NCBI GenBank assembly: GCA_027924585.1
Contig: BSBM01000779.1
Span: 11,621,001 to 11,685,000 of the forward strand
Direction: 5' to 3'
Source: Larix kaempferi
Taxonomy: Eukaryota; Streptophyta; Pinopsida; Pinales; Pinaceae
DNA length: 64,000 nucleotides
Under the pieces are notes generated by a model that had not been told where the DNA came from, searched no databases, and saw only the letters and a list, made by a program, of their open reading frames with translations. Positions within the stretch are counted from its first letter, which is position 1, and every line of letters starts with the position of its first letter. Made by a program: the position numbers and the translations under genes. This document shows, in pieces, positions 55,147 to 64,000 of this stretch.

Positions 55147-56543
55147 TGTTAACACCTAAAAAGTGCTCACTAGCTCATTCCCTTATTCACATGACCCATT
55201 TGTCCACTTTCCCACCATCTGAGCCTCTAAAACCAACAAAAGGTCACCAAAAGACCTCAGTACACCCCTTTTTCCCACTCAAAAAGATTATTTTTCCTGA
55301 AAAGCATAAAAAACCCTAAAAAATGGTCTAAATTCCCAAAAATATTAAAAAGGGAATGAAAATATTATTTTTATTCAAAAAAGGAAAAAGGAGGGAAAAG
55401 TACCTAAACCATGTTGGTCAATACCATTTGGTTTCCACAAAACCACAAATGGTATTCCCCACCACCAAAACCTATAAAAAGCTGGTAGGGGCTCCTCATT
55501 TCACATCCATCCATTATCTCATCCTCATGCTGCCGAAATCTCCCTTGAGCATTTTGGCCATTGTAAACAACCTTGGAGAAGGAGACCTCTTCGAGCTTGG
55601 AGCTAATCATCTTGGGAGTTGCTCAACATCAACCTTCACCATTGAAGGTATTATCGCAAGCACTTGCTTGCCCCCCCCATTTTTTAATACAAATTCATTC
55701 TTTAATATTTTCTTGTTCTTGTTTTTTAAATGTTTACACTATTTACTTATATTCTTGCATAGATCCATGAATAGTTTTGTTTAGATTAGTTTCTTGTTTA
55801 ATTTTATTGAAACTGCTGCTACTAGTTAGCAGGTGCCCACAACTAGGCTTAGTGCTATGGGCGCCTGCTAACTAGTAGCAGCAGTTTCAATAAAATTAAA
55901 CAAGAAACTAATCTAAACAAAACTATTCATGGATCTATGCAAGAATATAAGTAAATAGTGTAAACATTTAAAAAACAAGAACAAGAAAATATTAAAGAAT
56001 GAATTTGTATTAAAAAATGGGGGGGGGGCAAGCAAGTGCTTGCGATAATACCTTCAATGGTGAAGGTTGATGTTGAGCAACTCCCAAGATGAGTATCTCC
56101 AAGCTCGAAGAGGTCTCCTTCTTCAAGGTTGTTTACAATGGCCAAAATGCTCAAGGGAGATTTCGGCAGCATGAGGATGAGATAATGGATGGATGTGAAA
56201 TGAGGAGCCCCTACCACCTTTTTATAGGTTTTGGTGGTGGGGAATACCATTTGTGGAAACCAAATGGTATTGACCAACATGGTTTAGGTACTTTTCCCTC
56301 CTTTTTCCTTTTTTGAATAAAAATAATATTTTAATTCCCTTTTTAATATTTTGGGAATTTGGACCCTTTTTGAGGGTTTTTTATGCTTTTCAGGAAAAAT
56401 AATCTTTTTGAGTGGGAAAAAGGGGTGTACTGAGGTCTTTTGGTGACCTTTTGTTGGTTTTAGAGGCTCAGATGGTGGGAAAGTGGACAAATGGGTCATG
56501 TGAATAAGGGAATGAGCTAGTGATCACTTTTGAGGTGTTAACA
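55147..56543. repeat. Large palindrome of two LTR-like arms, tail to tail
   Basis: Arm 1 (55147-55838) and arm 2 (55859-56543) are reverse complements, about 98 percent alike by eye, around a 20-bp centre. The outer ends are TGTTAACACC and GGTGTTAACA, and the flanks GTCCG (55142-55146) and GTCTG (56544-56548) look like a 5-bp target duplication with one change. Each arm resembles an LTR of about 690 bp: TG start, a TATA box (CCTATAAAAA at 55471-55480 in arm 1) and an inner end CCCACA or CCCATA. Open frames read in both arms (with HLSTFPPSEPLKPTKGHQKT) are mirror copies of each other and not evidence of a gene. It could also be a fold-back transposon. Confidence 0.85.
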
Positions 56544-57929
56544 GTCTGTAACTCAGAAGTATCTCAAGAGTACAAAAACGTAAAACAATGTTTCTCCAAA
56601 AATGTCAACAGAGACCTCTCGCTACCCGAGAGGTCCATATGTATATAATTCTTAATGCTGAACCTAACTAACTATCTAAATGTCGATTCTCCTTGAACAA
56701 GAGTGCGTTCTCTATAAATCAGGAAACAGGGCCCTGAGCTGCATGAATCCTCAATCTTCTACGTGTTTGTCCTTTAATGCTCCCGAACCTACTCAATCAC
56801 GCTCAATTTCCACATAATTAGTTTACTGAATACGCATTTTAAACATAAAAGAATAATCGTTAAGAACAACTTCATTAAATAATTAAAGTAAAACATTTTT
56901 CCTACAAATGAGTGTGTTTCTTCGCCATTGCTTGAGTTTTACTGCGGGAAAAAAGGTTATCAAATACCTCAAAATTGGACTCATCACTCCCTCTTAACAA
57001 GGAAGGTATTCTTCTGAAATCAATACCATCGTCTTCCAGCTGTTGCACTTCTTGTACACTGACTACTGACATCTAACATATCCCAAATCAATATATCATA
57101 AGATGTTTCACAGAGCCAACCCTTTTTCATGCTATATGTAAATCTCCACAGAGCTAACCCTTTTTCATGTTGGATGTGGCCTATATCCAATCTAGGAATT
57201 CAACATCCACGTTGGGATCTCCCCTTGGTTATACAACTAGTCATACTGGGATCCACCCCTAGAGATACAACCAACCACAATGGGAGCTACCCTTGGAGAT
57301 ACGGCTAACCATGTTGGGATCTCCCCTTGGTGATACTACTAGTCAACATGCACCTGCTCAATCCAATCCATCAGAGAGCCTACACTGGTATCTCCCCTTG
57401 GTAATACCACCAACCATGCTGGGATCTACCCTCATAGAAACAACAAGTAACTCAGAGATACAACCAGTCAAGATGGGATCATCCCATATAGTGACCAGTT
57501 CTTTTTCATACTAGGTATACACCACTACAGAGCGAGTCTTTTTTCATACTAGATGTATATATCCTATAGAGCCAGTCCTTTTTCATATTGGATGAACACC
57601 ACTACAAAGCTAGAACTTTTTCATACTGGATGTAGATATCCTGCAGAGCTAGTCCTTTTTCATACCAAATGCAACTGTCCTGCAGAGCTGGTCCTTTTTC
57701 ATACCAGATGAAACTGTCCTGCAGAGCTGGTCCTTTTTCATACCAGATGCAACTGTCCTCTTCCATGAACCGAGCAAGCCATCTGGTGGGTCTATCCCAG
57801 GAGATCCATTATGTTGTACACTGCAACTACTTGCGTTACCTCACTGCTCGTCTATATCCTCTCATATCCTACGATATTTAATTACGTCACATGACCCATA
57901 ACAACTTGCTACCTGATCTAATCTCATCA
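56544..57929 (-). repeat. Probable Copia-3 3' LTR with two minisatellites
   Basis: The right edge CTCATCA (57923-57929) adjoins the Copia-3 stop codon and purine tract, so the LTR ends here. Inside are about six units of 34-35 bp with TGGGATCTCCCCTTGG or a close variant (57205-57440) and about six units near 39 bp with CCTTTTTCATACCAGATG or a close variant (57490-57765). The rest is non-coding. I could not align it with 61680-61979, probably because that LTR keeps only the other end; the left boundary is therefore unknown. Confidence 0.5.
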
Positions 57930-59600
57930 ACCCCTCTTGATATAGACCACTCCAAGCTTGTCCCTGAAGTACTCAAACTTCACCCTCGATAGAGGCTTGG
58001 TCAACAGATTGACTATCTACTGCTCTATTTCTATATACTAGAGCCTCATTGCTCCCTTCTGCACCATATCCTAGATATAGTGATACCTAATATCGATGTG
58101 CTTTGACTTGTCATGAAACACAGGGTTCTCATACAACTTCACATAAATTTGGTTGTCAAAAAATACACAAGTCGCCTCTAACCCGATATCAAACAATCCT
58201 GACAGCAATTTCCTAAGCCACACTGCCTCACAGCTTGCCGAACAAGCTTCCATATAATCAACTTCAGTTGTACTGAGTGCCACACTGATATGATTCCTAC
58301 TAAACCATGAGATCATACCAAATCCCAAACTGAAGTAGCATCCTGATGTGCTCTTTCTATTTGTGACACTCCCGGTCCAATCCGCATCAACATAACCCCG
58401 AAGGTTAATCTTCTGGTCTGAAGCATATCTGAGGCCATAATCAATTGTACCCTTCAGGTACCTCAGCACATGATTTTCCGCAAGCAAGTGAACATGTCTC
58501 AGCTCTACAATATACTGAATCAGAGTGTTCACCACAAAGCACAAATATGGACTCATGTTCGTTAAGTATATCAATGAACCAATCATCTTCCTATATACAG
58601 TGGCATCAACTAGTTCTGAAGAAGTATCACTCAACAACTTCAGATTTGATGCCATACGTGTTTCCATGGCCTTACAATCCATCATCCTGAATCTATTCAA
58701 TATCTCTACCACATATTTTCCTTTACTCAGGAAAATTTCCTATGGATTCTGCCATGCCTTAAGACCTAAGAAGTAATGCATCATAGTGAGGTATTTCATC
58801 TCAAAATCTGCGGCAAGATTACTCTTGGTAAATCCAAGCTTTTCAGAAATCGATCTATCTTTCTGTATCATGTTTTGGGTACCTATCTCAAACTGCACCA
58901 CATATAATTTCTCTTCATGAGTGGAGACATCCGGTATCACTCTGAGCATATCCCTAAGATACTGAGGAAAACAACCTTTGGAATGGATAGAGGCTAAGTG
59001 ATAATGTCTCTCAATTTGTGTTGTTGTCATTCCCTTTGAAGTGGAGCTTTCCTGCTCCCTCTATAACTGAGCACTATCCTCCCTCTGTATATTGCACTCT
59101 CTACATCGGTACATTCTGCACTAGTAGCATTCTTTTCTATTGATATTTTGTGTATCCATTTATGTCATCTCTCTAGGTCACTGGATACCAAGGTCTCGAA
59201 CTTTGTTGTAAGTTTTCTCTTGCACCCATCTATGAGATCCTCATCTCCAACCTTGTAGCAAAGGTTGATATCTCATCACTCTAGGTGTTCCTCAAGCTCA
59301 TCATGATATCCCATGGGTTCCCTCGGAGCCCGTACAAAGACTTCTTCAATCTACGCACATGTGGTTCTCTGTAGAGAGTCTCAAATCCAGGAGGTTGCTC
59401 GATATACACTTCTACTTCGATTACACCATTTATCTAGTGTAATAAACACCACTGAGGAAGTGTGTATGGCCACTAGAGAAAGGTCTCATCATAGTCGACT
59501 CCCTCTTTTTGAGAGAATCCTCGCTTTGTACTTCTGTACTATGCTTTATTTCTTAAATATTCTTGAATGTCATAGCTGAATCGTCGTCACTTTTTCTTTG
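57930..59600 (-). pseudogene. Copia-3 reverse transcriptase and RNase H
   Basis: From 59560 leftward, GFSQKEGVDYDETFS marks the RT start, then fragments such as PGFET and YGLR-like text in broken frames. At 58740-59030 NLAADFEMKYLTMMHYFLGL follows, but the YVDD box that should precede it is lost. At 58071-58712 the frame is open for 213 codons: RKMIGSLIYLTNMSPYLCFV, VHLLAENHVLRYLKGTIDYG, YVDADWTGSVTNRKSTSGC, LSTTEVDYMEACSASCEAVW and NPVFHDKSKHIDIRYHYI (RNase H Asp, Glu and Asp positions largely visible). The reading ends at a TGA (57927-57929) shared with the LTR edge. Confidence 0.86.
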
Positions 59601-60262
59601 GAACAAGTCTCATCATTATTCTCTTGTAGGTGATGGCACACAATCTTTCCTACAAGTCAAATTCAGTTGCATGATTAGAAACATTTCATAATTTTCAAAA
59701 CAAATTCTTATGCATAAAGGCATAAGGTCACACAATCATGCAACTATCTTTTCCAATGCTTCAACACAACATTCATCCATATTCCGCATTCATACGGTAA
59801 ATTTATAGATTCCTTCCATCTTTACTAGAACATTATTAAGAGCATGCACTACTCCCAACATGTCAACAAGGAGGTTTCATTCTAGATAAGTAGCAATGGA
59901 ATGTTGTGTAGCACTATAGGCTACTTATCCATCACATGCATGTTAGTAGTATATTGTTCATCAATGCAAACACTCTAAAATGCATAATACACTTCCTAAA
60001 TATAGGAATATAAATACGTACACAACTGAACAATATCATTTAAGCAATTAGATATACAAGAAATTAAAATTCAAATACTTATCTTTGTTTGTTTGGTAGG
60101 ATCCCTCTTGATCCTAACAGGTATTATTGGAGTCTTTGACAGTGTGATCTACTCCATCATCTGATTATGAGGACCTGTTCCTTTCTTTCTTGTGATTGAC
60201 AATGCTGAGTAAGTATTCTACACCATAGATCACATGGAACTATGTACTGGTGTTGAATCTGT
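59601..60262. other. Non-coding filler where Copia-3 integrase should be
   Basis: This AT-rich stretch has no reading with integrase or protease motifs on either strand. It could be an old insertion or DNA captured when the integrase was deleted. No inverted ends or target duplication could be recognised. Confidence 0.5.
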
Positions 60263-61215
60263 GTGTCCCTTCTTCTTCATCACCAATCACAACTGCATCC
60301 CTTCTTATCCAATGCTGAAATGGATAAGAGGTTCTTCCATCTTCCTTGTTTGAATTCTTCTGTATCAAAATACATATTCCTCATCACTAGAGGAATCTTC
60401 TTTAGACTTCTTCCTAACTGGTTCATCATCGTATGTAACATGATCATAATGTATTTTCTTGTTTCCTTCCTTCCTGGGACAATTCCTAGCAATGTGTCCC
60501 ATCTCATCACAATGGTAGCATCTGAAACTTGAATAGTCTTTAGGAGGTATTCTATCCTTGTGTGATCTCTTGTGATGATGATATTCTTTCTTTCCTCCCT
60601 TGGCATGAGCTGTTAGAGCTTGATTATCTTCATCTCCTAACATTTCTTCTCTGGAAGCAATCCTTGCTTCTTCTCAGGTGCAAGATTCCAAAAGTGCACT
60701 GAACAAGGTGAGCTTCTTCCTAGAACATATCCCTTGAATATTGACTCCTATGATCTTGGAAGACCATTTAGGGTAGTAATCATTAGTTCTTCATTTTCAA
60801 CCTCGTCTCCAATGGCACTTAACGAATCTTTGATGCTAGAGACCCTTGTGAAGTAAGACTGGATACTTTCATTGCTTTGCATATTCACATCCTTGAGTTG
60901 AGTCCTCAAGGTCATCTTCCTATTGATGTTCGTTCCTTCAAACAATCCCTTCAGTGCATCAAACATCTATTTCAGGGTCTTCCGAGATGAGATGTGTAGG
61001 ATCAAGCGATCCTTGATGGATTCAACTATGATCCTCTTATATTTTATTAGGTTCTTCTCATGATTTTATTTGGCCTCATCTCCCTCTGGCTCTGCAACTA
61101 ATTCTGTGACATACTTTTCTAATTTATGCTCTTCTAGGATGAGCATCACCCTATACTTCTAGGCCCAGAAGTTCTCTGCCCCTTCAAGCTTATCCTCAAG
61201 CTCGGTATGATTTTT
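60263..61215 (-). pseudogene. Copia-3 gag
   Basis: The reading starts near 61215 (ELEDKLEGAENFWA, then a stop, YRVMLILEEHKLEKYV) and goes on with MFDALKGLFEGTNINRKMTL, SIQSYFTRVSSIKDSLSAIG and MITTLNGLPRS (60748-60966). A frame change leads to 60365-60643 with an intact zinc knuckle CYHCDEMGHIARNC and an acidic end (SKEDSSSDEEYVF). It is closely related to the gags of Copia-1 and Copia-2 but is the only one of the three with all four knuckle ligands. The protease active site cannot be found. Confidence 0.85.
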
Positions 61216-61664
61216 TATCTTGATAAAATTGATAAATGAGAACCTCAAATGGAAATAGAGAGAGTATAACTTACCAAATGATATGCTCCAATCAGAAGTT
61301 GATTTATGTGATCCGGCTTCATGAGGTCCTAGGGTTTGTCAGAAAAACCCTAATTTCTCAACTTCTGAATCTTGAAAATCTGAGAGGAGGAAAGATGTGC
61401 CTCCCCAAGGCAAGCTGAGAAAATTTATTCTTTATCTAATTTTGTGGATAGATCCTCCAAAACTTGATGCCCTAGTTCTCCAAACTATAGTGGTGGGCCC
61501 AAAAATGAAAATCCTTGGATTGAGATTATGCTTTGATAAAAAGATGCGCCTTAGTGAGGAAAGTTACTTGGACCCTCTTTTTCAGTTGATTTGTGGAGAA
61601 CTCTTCCGAAAATAGAAACCCTAGTTTTTGCAGTTGCAGCAGCTGTACAATGTTTTCTTTCAGG

Positions 61665-61679
61665 CCAGCTCTGAGACCA
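61665..61679 (-). other. Copia-3 primer-binding site
   Basis: The minus strand reads TGGTCTCAGAGCTGG, a good match to TGGTATCAGAGC with one change, next to the LTR. Confidence 0.8.
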
Positions 61680-61979
61680 TGTTAGAATTTTAAATGTAGT
61701 AACAATATGGATCATTGAAAGATAAACAAGCACAACATAGACAATAGTACACAATAATTTTATCCTAGGAAAACCCTTTTGGGGCAGAAAAACCCAACAA
61801 AATTCTTCTATTAGATTCGTTAGAATGTATAATAGTATTCCTCATGCAAAGACCCAAAACAGGAAGACTCCAAAAGCATCTATTCACTTGACTCTATCTC
61901 TCCTGGTGATGCGAACTGAATGAGTGAAAGACTAAAAAGAATGCTGGTCGAGGCCTACTTTATACCGTTTTCCACTACA
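61680..61979 (-). repeat. Copia-3 5' LTR fragment (300 bp)
   Basis: Begins TGTTAGAATTTTAAATG. On the minus strand a TATA-like CGGTATAAAGTAGG lies only about 20 bases from 61979, so nearly all of U3 is missing. Confidence 0.7.
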
Positions 61980-62039
61980 AGTGCAACCAATAGCTTCAAA
62001 ATCACTATCAGAATCTGCGGACATTAATTGTCTATGCTA

Positions 62040-62531
62040 TTCATCGGAAGCTATGCATAGTTTTCCTTTTTCATATAAGAGCATTTTAATTGACAGGTTC
62101 AGAGAAATTAAAAACTTACCCCTGTATGCTTTGAAGAATCTCCTCTCAGCCTCGTTGAAGCTCTTTCTCGTATCTACCAAAAACTCGGTGATGAAGCCTT
62201 CTAGCAGACTGTTCAACCAAAATTCTACTGCGCGGGACACAGGATTATCTACTCGCGTCACAGTGCTAACTAGCTCAGGCGACCAAACGATAGGTTGATC
62301 AACATTCACAGTGGTTTGAGTATCTGCTAGCTTAGATACCCATTCATGCAACTCGAGTGCAAACGTCACAAAGAAGATTTCGTGAAGGTCAGTATAAATA
62401 TGGTTCTGCAACCAGTCTTCTGTCTGAAGCCGAGGGCTTCTATTTTCACGTTCAGTGAACTCTCTCACCTTTGAATCAAACCACTCTTGAATTTCTTTAG
62501 CTGTAGGATTCCAGCACCACATTGCCTTCAA
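62040..62531 (-). CDS. Ty3-D ORF0, intact leader ORF
   Basis: An unbroken frame of about 160 codons, with a likely start at the Met of MWCWNP (near 62522) and a TAG at 62037-62039. It reads KEIQEWFDSKVREFTERENR, DWLQNHIYTDLHEIFFVTFA, LELHEWVSKLAD, SRAVEFWLNSLLEGFITEFL and LSIKMLLYEKGKL. The same protein, with one stop, precedes gag in Ty3-B. Conserved points include ELHEW followed by a SKLA-like run, the FW...LLEGF helix and the KMLL...KG end. Gag follows from an ATG 12 bases after the stop, in the same frame. Function is unknown; no zinc site or membrane span is seen. Confidence 0.65.
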
Positions 62532-62552
62532 AATAATAGGGTTAAAACCGGC

Positions 62553-62642
62553 GGCGGAACCATTTGTTGGCTCCCCTTTTCTCTAGGTTTCACATCAATC
62601 TCGCATGTCGCTAGAATAACAAGTCTCAAGGCAACGGAACCA
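62553..62642 (-). other. Ty3-D primer-binding site, present twice
   Basis: GGAACCATTTGTTGGCT occurs at about 62557 and again at 62637, 80 bases apart. The right copy (62629-62642, minus strand TGGTTCCGTTGCC) adjoins the LTR and is the likely functional site; the left copy reads TGGTTCCGCCGCC and is followed by LTR-like TGTTGGCT. Confidence 0.65.
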
Positions 62643-62644
62643 TT

Positions 62645-64000
62645 TGTTGGCTACTTTCTAGACAGGCCCAGGTTTTCAGGAGGCGCAACAACAAACACCC
62701 CTTGGCGCACCAGCCATTTCGGCAACAGGCTGCGCAGCAGCCCGAGGTCTCACCCGAAGTGGCTATGGGGGGGCTAAGGAATCAGGTTTCCTTAACCGGG
62801 GTGGTGTGGAATCCACAGTCTTCTTTCTTCCCTTCCTGCAGGTAACTCCGGAACAGAACGTCTTACTCTTCTACAGGCCTCACAACGCCACTGCGTTGGG
62901 ACTCACTCTTCCCAGCCTAGCTGCGCGCTATCTCTGCACCTACGCATGAGGCGTTTACCCACTACGTCCGATACACTATGTATCGTCTCTACCGTCGCGC
63001 CACAGCGCAGGAACACACTCCTCAAGCGCTGCGGTGATAGTGCTCTTACCGACTCCTTCGACAGTGCACGAGTATAACTTCTAAGGGAGCTTCAAGGACT
63101 TACTTTACATACTCATTCATAAAGATAGCGAAACATTCATGTAAACATAGATAGTAACACATAGACATGCATTCACATAAAACATCACCATAACAACAAG
63201 AATTATGTGGTTTGCTTCCACGGGGAAATCACATCCACGGGAACTTGTATTTTATATTAGCTCAAAATGGGAATTACATAGTTCCACTGCGCACATAGCT
63301 GCAGCCTTAGATATTTCTGGGAAATTCCATGCACACAGCTGGGATCCCTTCTCTTAGATCTATTATCTTCTTCTACAGAGATTACAATGACTCAGACATC
63401 AACTTAGACTATCTGTAAACTCAGTGACTAGCTCTACAACTATCCAATTCTCTAACTCCTTAACCCTTCTAACCCTTCTAACCCTTCTAACCCTTTTCCC
63501 TTTACAATTACCCATATATATAGGTGGCCCTGAGGGTCGCACCTTTTCAAAAATCTGGGCCTTTCCCCAATAGTGATCCCCAAAAACCCTAACCACTGAC
63601 ACGGCTAGGTGTACTTTAGACGCCTCTTGCAGTCGCATCGCAGCTTCCTGCAGGCTCCATGATTTCCGGCGCAGATCGCGGGTATGGGCGCCGCTTCATC
63701 GTTCTTTGCTCCTTGTCCTTCGCCTTCAATGCTTCGTCCCGTTGCTCTTCCTTGGTCCGAGCAACTATAACTCCTGTACTTTGCCTTAATGAGGGTAGCT
63801 GAGCCCTCTATTCCGTCGCTTCCTTCATTTACTGTGGTTGTTGAGCTTTCTACTCGGCCACATTTACTCTTCTTTAGCTTGTGCGCGCGAGCTCCGCGAT
63901 TTTCGACCCGCATTCTGCGGTGAGCTCGTCCATCTGGCGTCGTACCGCGCACTGTTCACTTCTGCCAAAAATGGTGCTTTTCCTCAAAATTAGCACTTTT
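62645..64000 (-). repeat. Ty3-D 5' LTR, incomplete at window edge
   Basis: Starts TGTTGGCTAC on the plus strand. Similar in order to the Ty3-B LTR read in reverse. A TATA-like ATATATATAG lies near 63513-63523, and four 9-bp units TAACCCTTC fill about 63461-63497. No gene is seen; the small frames at 63399-63952 show no domain. Confidence 0.75.

Larger units (their letters stand above)
57930..61979 (-). mobile_element. Copia-3: rearranged Ty1/copia element without integrase
   Basis: Minus-strand gag (60263-61215) and RT-RNase H (57930-59600) lie left of a primer-binding site and a 300-bp LTR fragment. The integrase that should separate gag-protease from RT is missing and replaced by about 650 bp of non-coding DNA. 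The right LTR breaks off just past its TATA box and abuts the gag of Ty3-D at 61980, so Copia-3 either inserted in Ty3-D and lost its edge or was joined to it by a deletion. It is inactive. Confidence 0.8.
61980..64000 (-). mobile_element. Ty3-D: 5' end of a relative of Ty3-B
   Basis: The minus strand shows an LTR (from the right edge to 62645), a primer site, ORF0 (62040-62531) and the first codons of gag (from ATG 62022-62024, MSADSDSDFEAIG), then is cut by Copia-3. The LTR parts (for example AGGTCTCACCCGA and TTTCGGCAACAGGCTGCGC), the primer site and ORF0 all match Ty3-B in order, so they are two members of one family. The rest of gag-pol is not found left of Copia-3. The LTR runs past the window edge. 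Confidence 0.85.

Noticed and set aside
55128-56499. Short proline-rich genes on both strands in the palindrome
   Set aside because: They are the same sequence read in mirror arms, with no domain and no other support.
63461-63497. TAACCCTTC repeats that recall telomere sequence
   Set aside because: The 9-bp unit is not the plant telomere repeat and only four units occur inside an LTR.
1-64000. Host gene, tRNA, rRNA or a new cellular system
   Set aside because: No exon-like frame outside transposon genes, and no cloverleaf or rRNA sequence was recognised; all long frames belong to LTR elements.

Overview
The window reads as intergenic DNA from a large, repeat-rich plant nuclear genome. I find no host gene, rRNA, tRNA or CRISPR array. 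Almost everything legible is LTR retrotransposon, nested several levels deep and mostly decayed. The sequences resemble the plant copia and gypsy elements common in seed plants with very large genomes; a gymnosperm is my best guess, held with low confidence because only transposons are visible.

Left block (3180-34025). An old minus-strand Ty3/gypsy element (Ty3-A) forms the backbone. It is split by three insertions, each set in the codon where the Ty3-A reading resumes on the other side: NA-1 (3656-6656, non-autonomous LTR element, target duplication TTCCC), Copia-1 (8454-15082, minus strand, near-duplicate flanks) and Ty3-B (16003-30322, plus strand, target duplication AATAT). Ty3-A also has a 735-bp tandem duplication (30772-32242) and an RNase H-like domain placed before its reverse transcriptase.

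Ty3-B is the most informative element. It has a short leader ORF (ORF0), then gag with five Cys/His knuckles, a protease, a second gag-like segment, RT, RNase H and integrase. A spacer with a TATA box follows, then a long 3' ORF ending in coiled coils. Its 5' side is anomalous: a complete LTR is followed by the target duplication and about 600 bp of what is really the 3' flank, then by a second copy of only the last 87 bp of the LTR.

Middle block (34586-54215). A minus-strand Athila-like gypsy element (Ty3-C) has a TGGCGCC-type primer-binding site, a long pol with few breaks and a large acidic, coiled-coil 3' ORF. It is interrupted by NA-2 (46216-49175, plus strand, gag-only, target duplication GCCTC) and by Copia-2 (35494-41943, minus strand, 5' LTR truncated).

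Right block (54216-64000). This holds the Ty3-C LTR edge, a 1.4-kb near-perfect palindrome made of two LTR-like arms tail to tail (55147-56543), a rearranged Copia-3 (57930-61979, minus strand), and the 5' end of Ty3-D, a diverged relative of Ty3-B that runs off the right edge.

No cellular pathway is encoded. The interest lies in element architecture (ORF0, second gag-like domain, 3' ORFs with candidate internal promoters), in structural scars of recombination, and in premature stops that are mostly TAG, as expected from decay by cytosine deamination.
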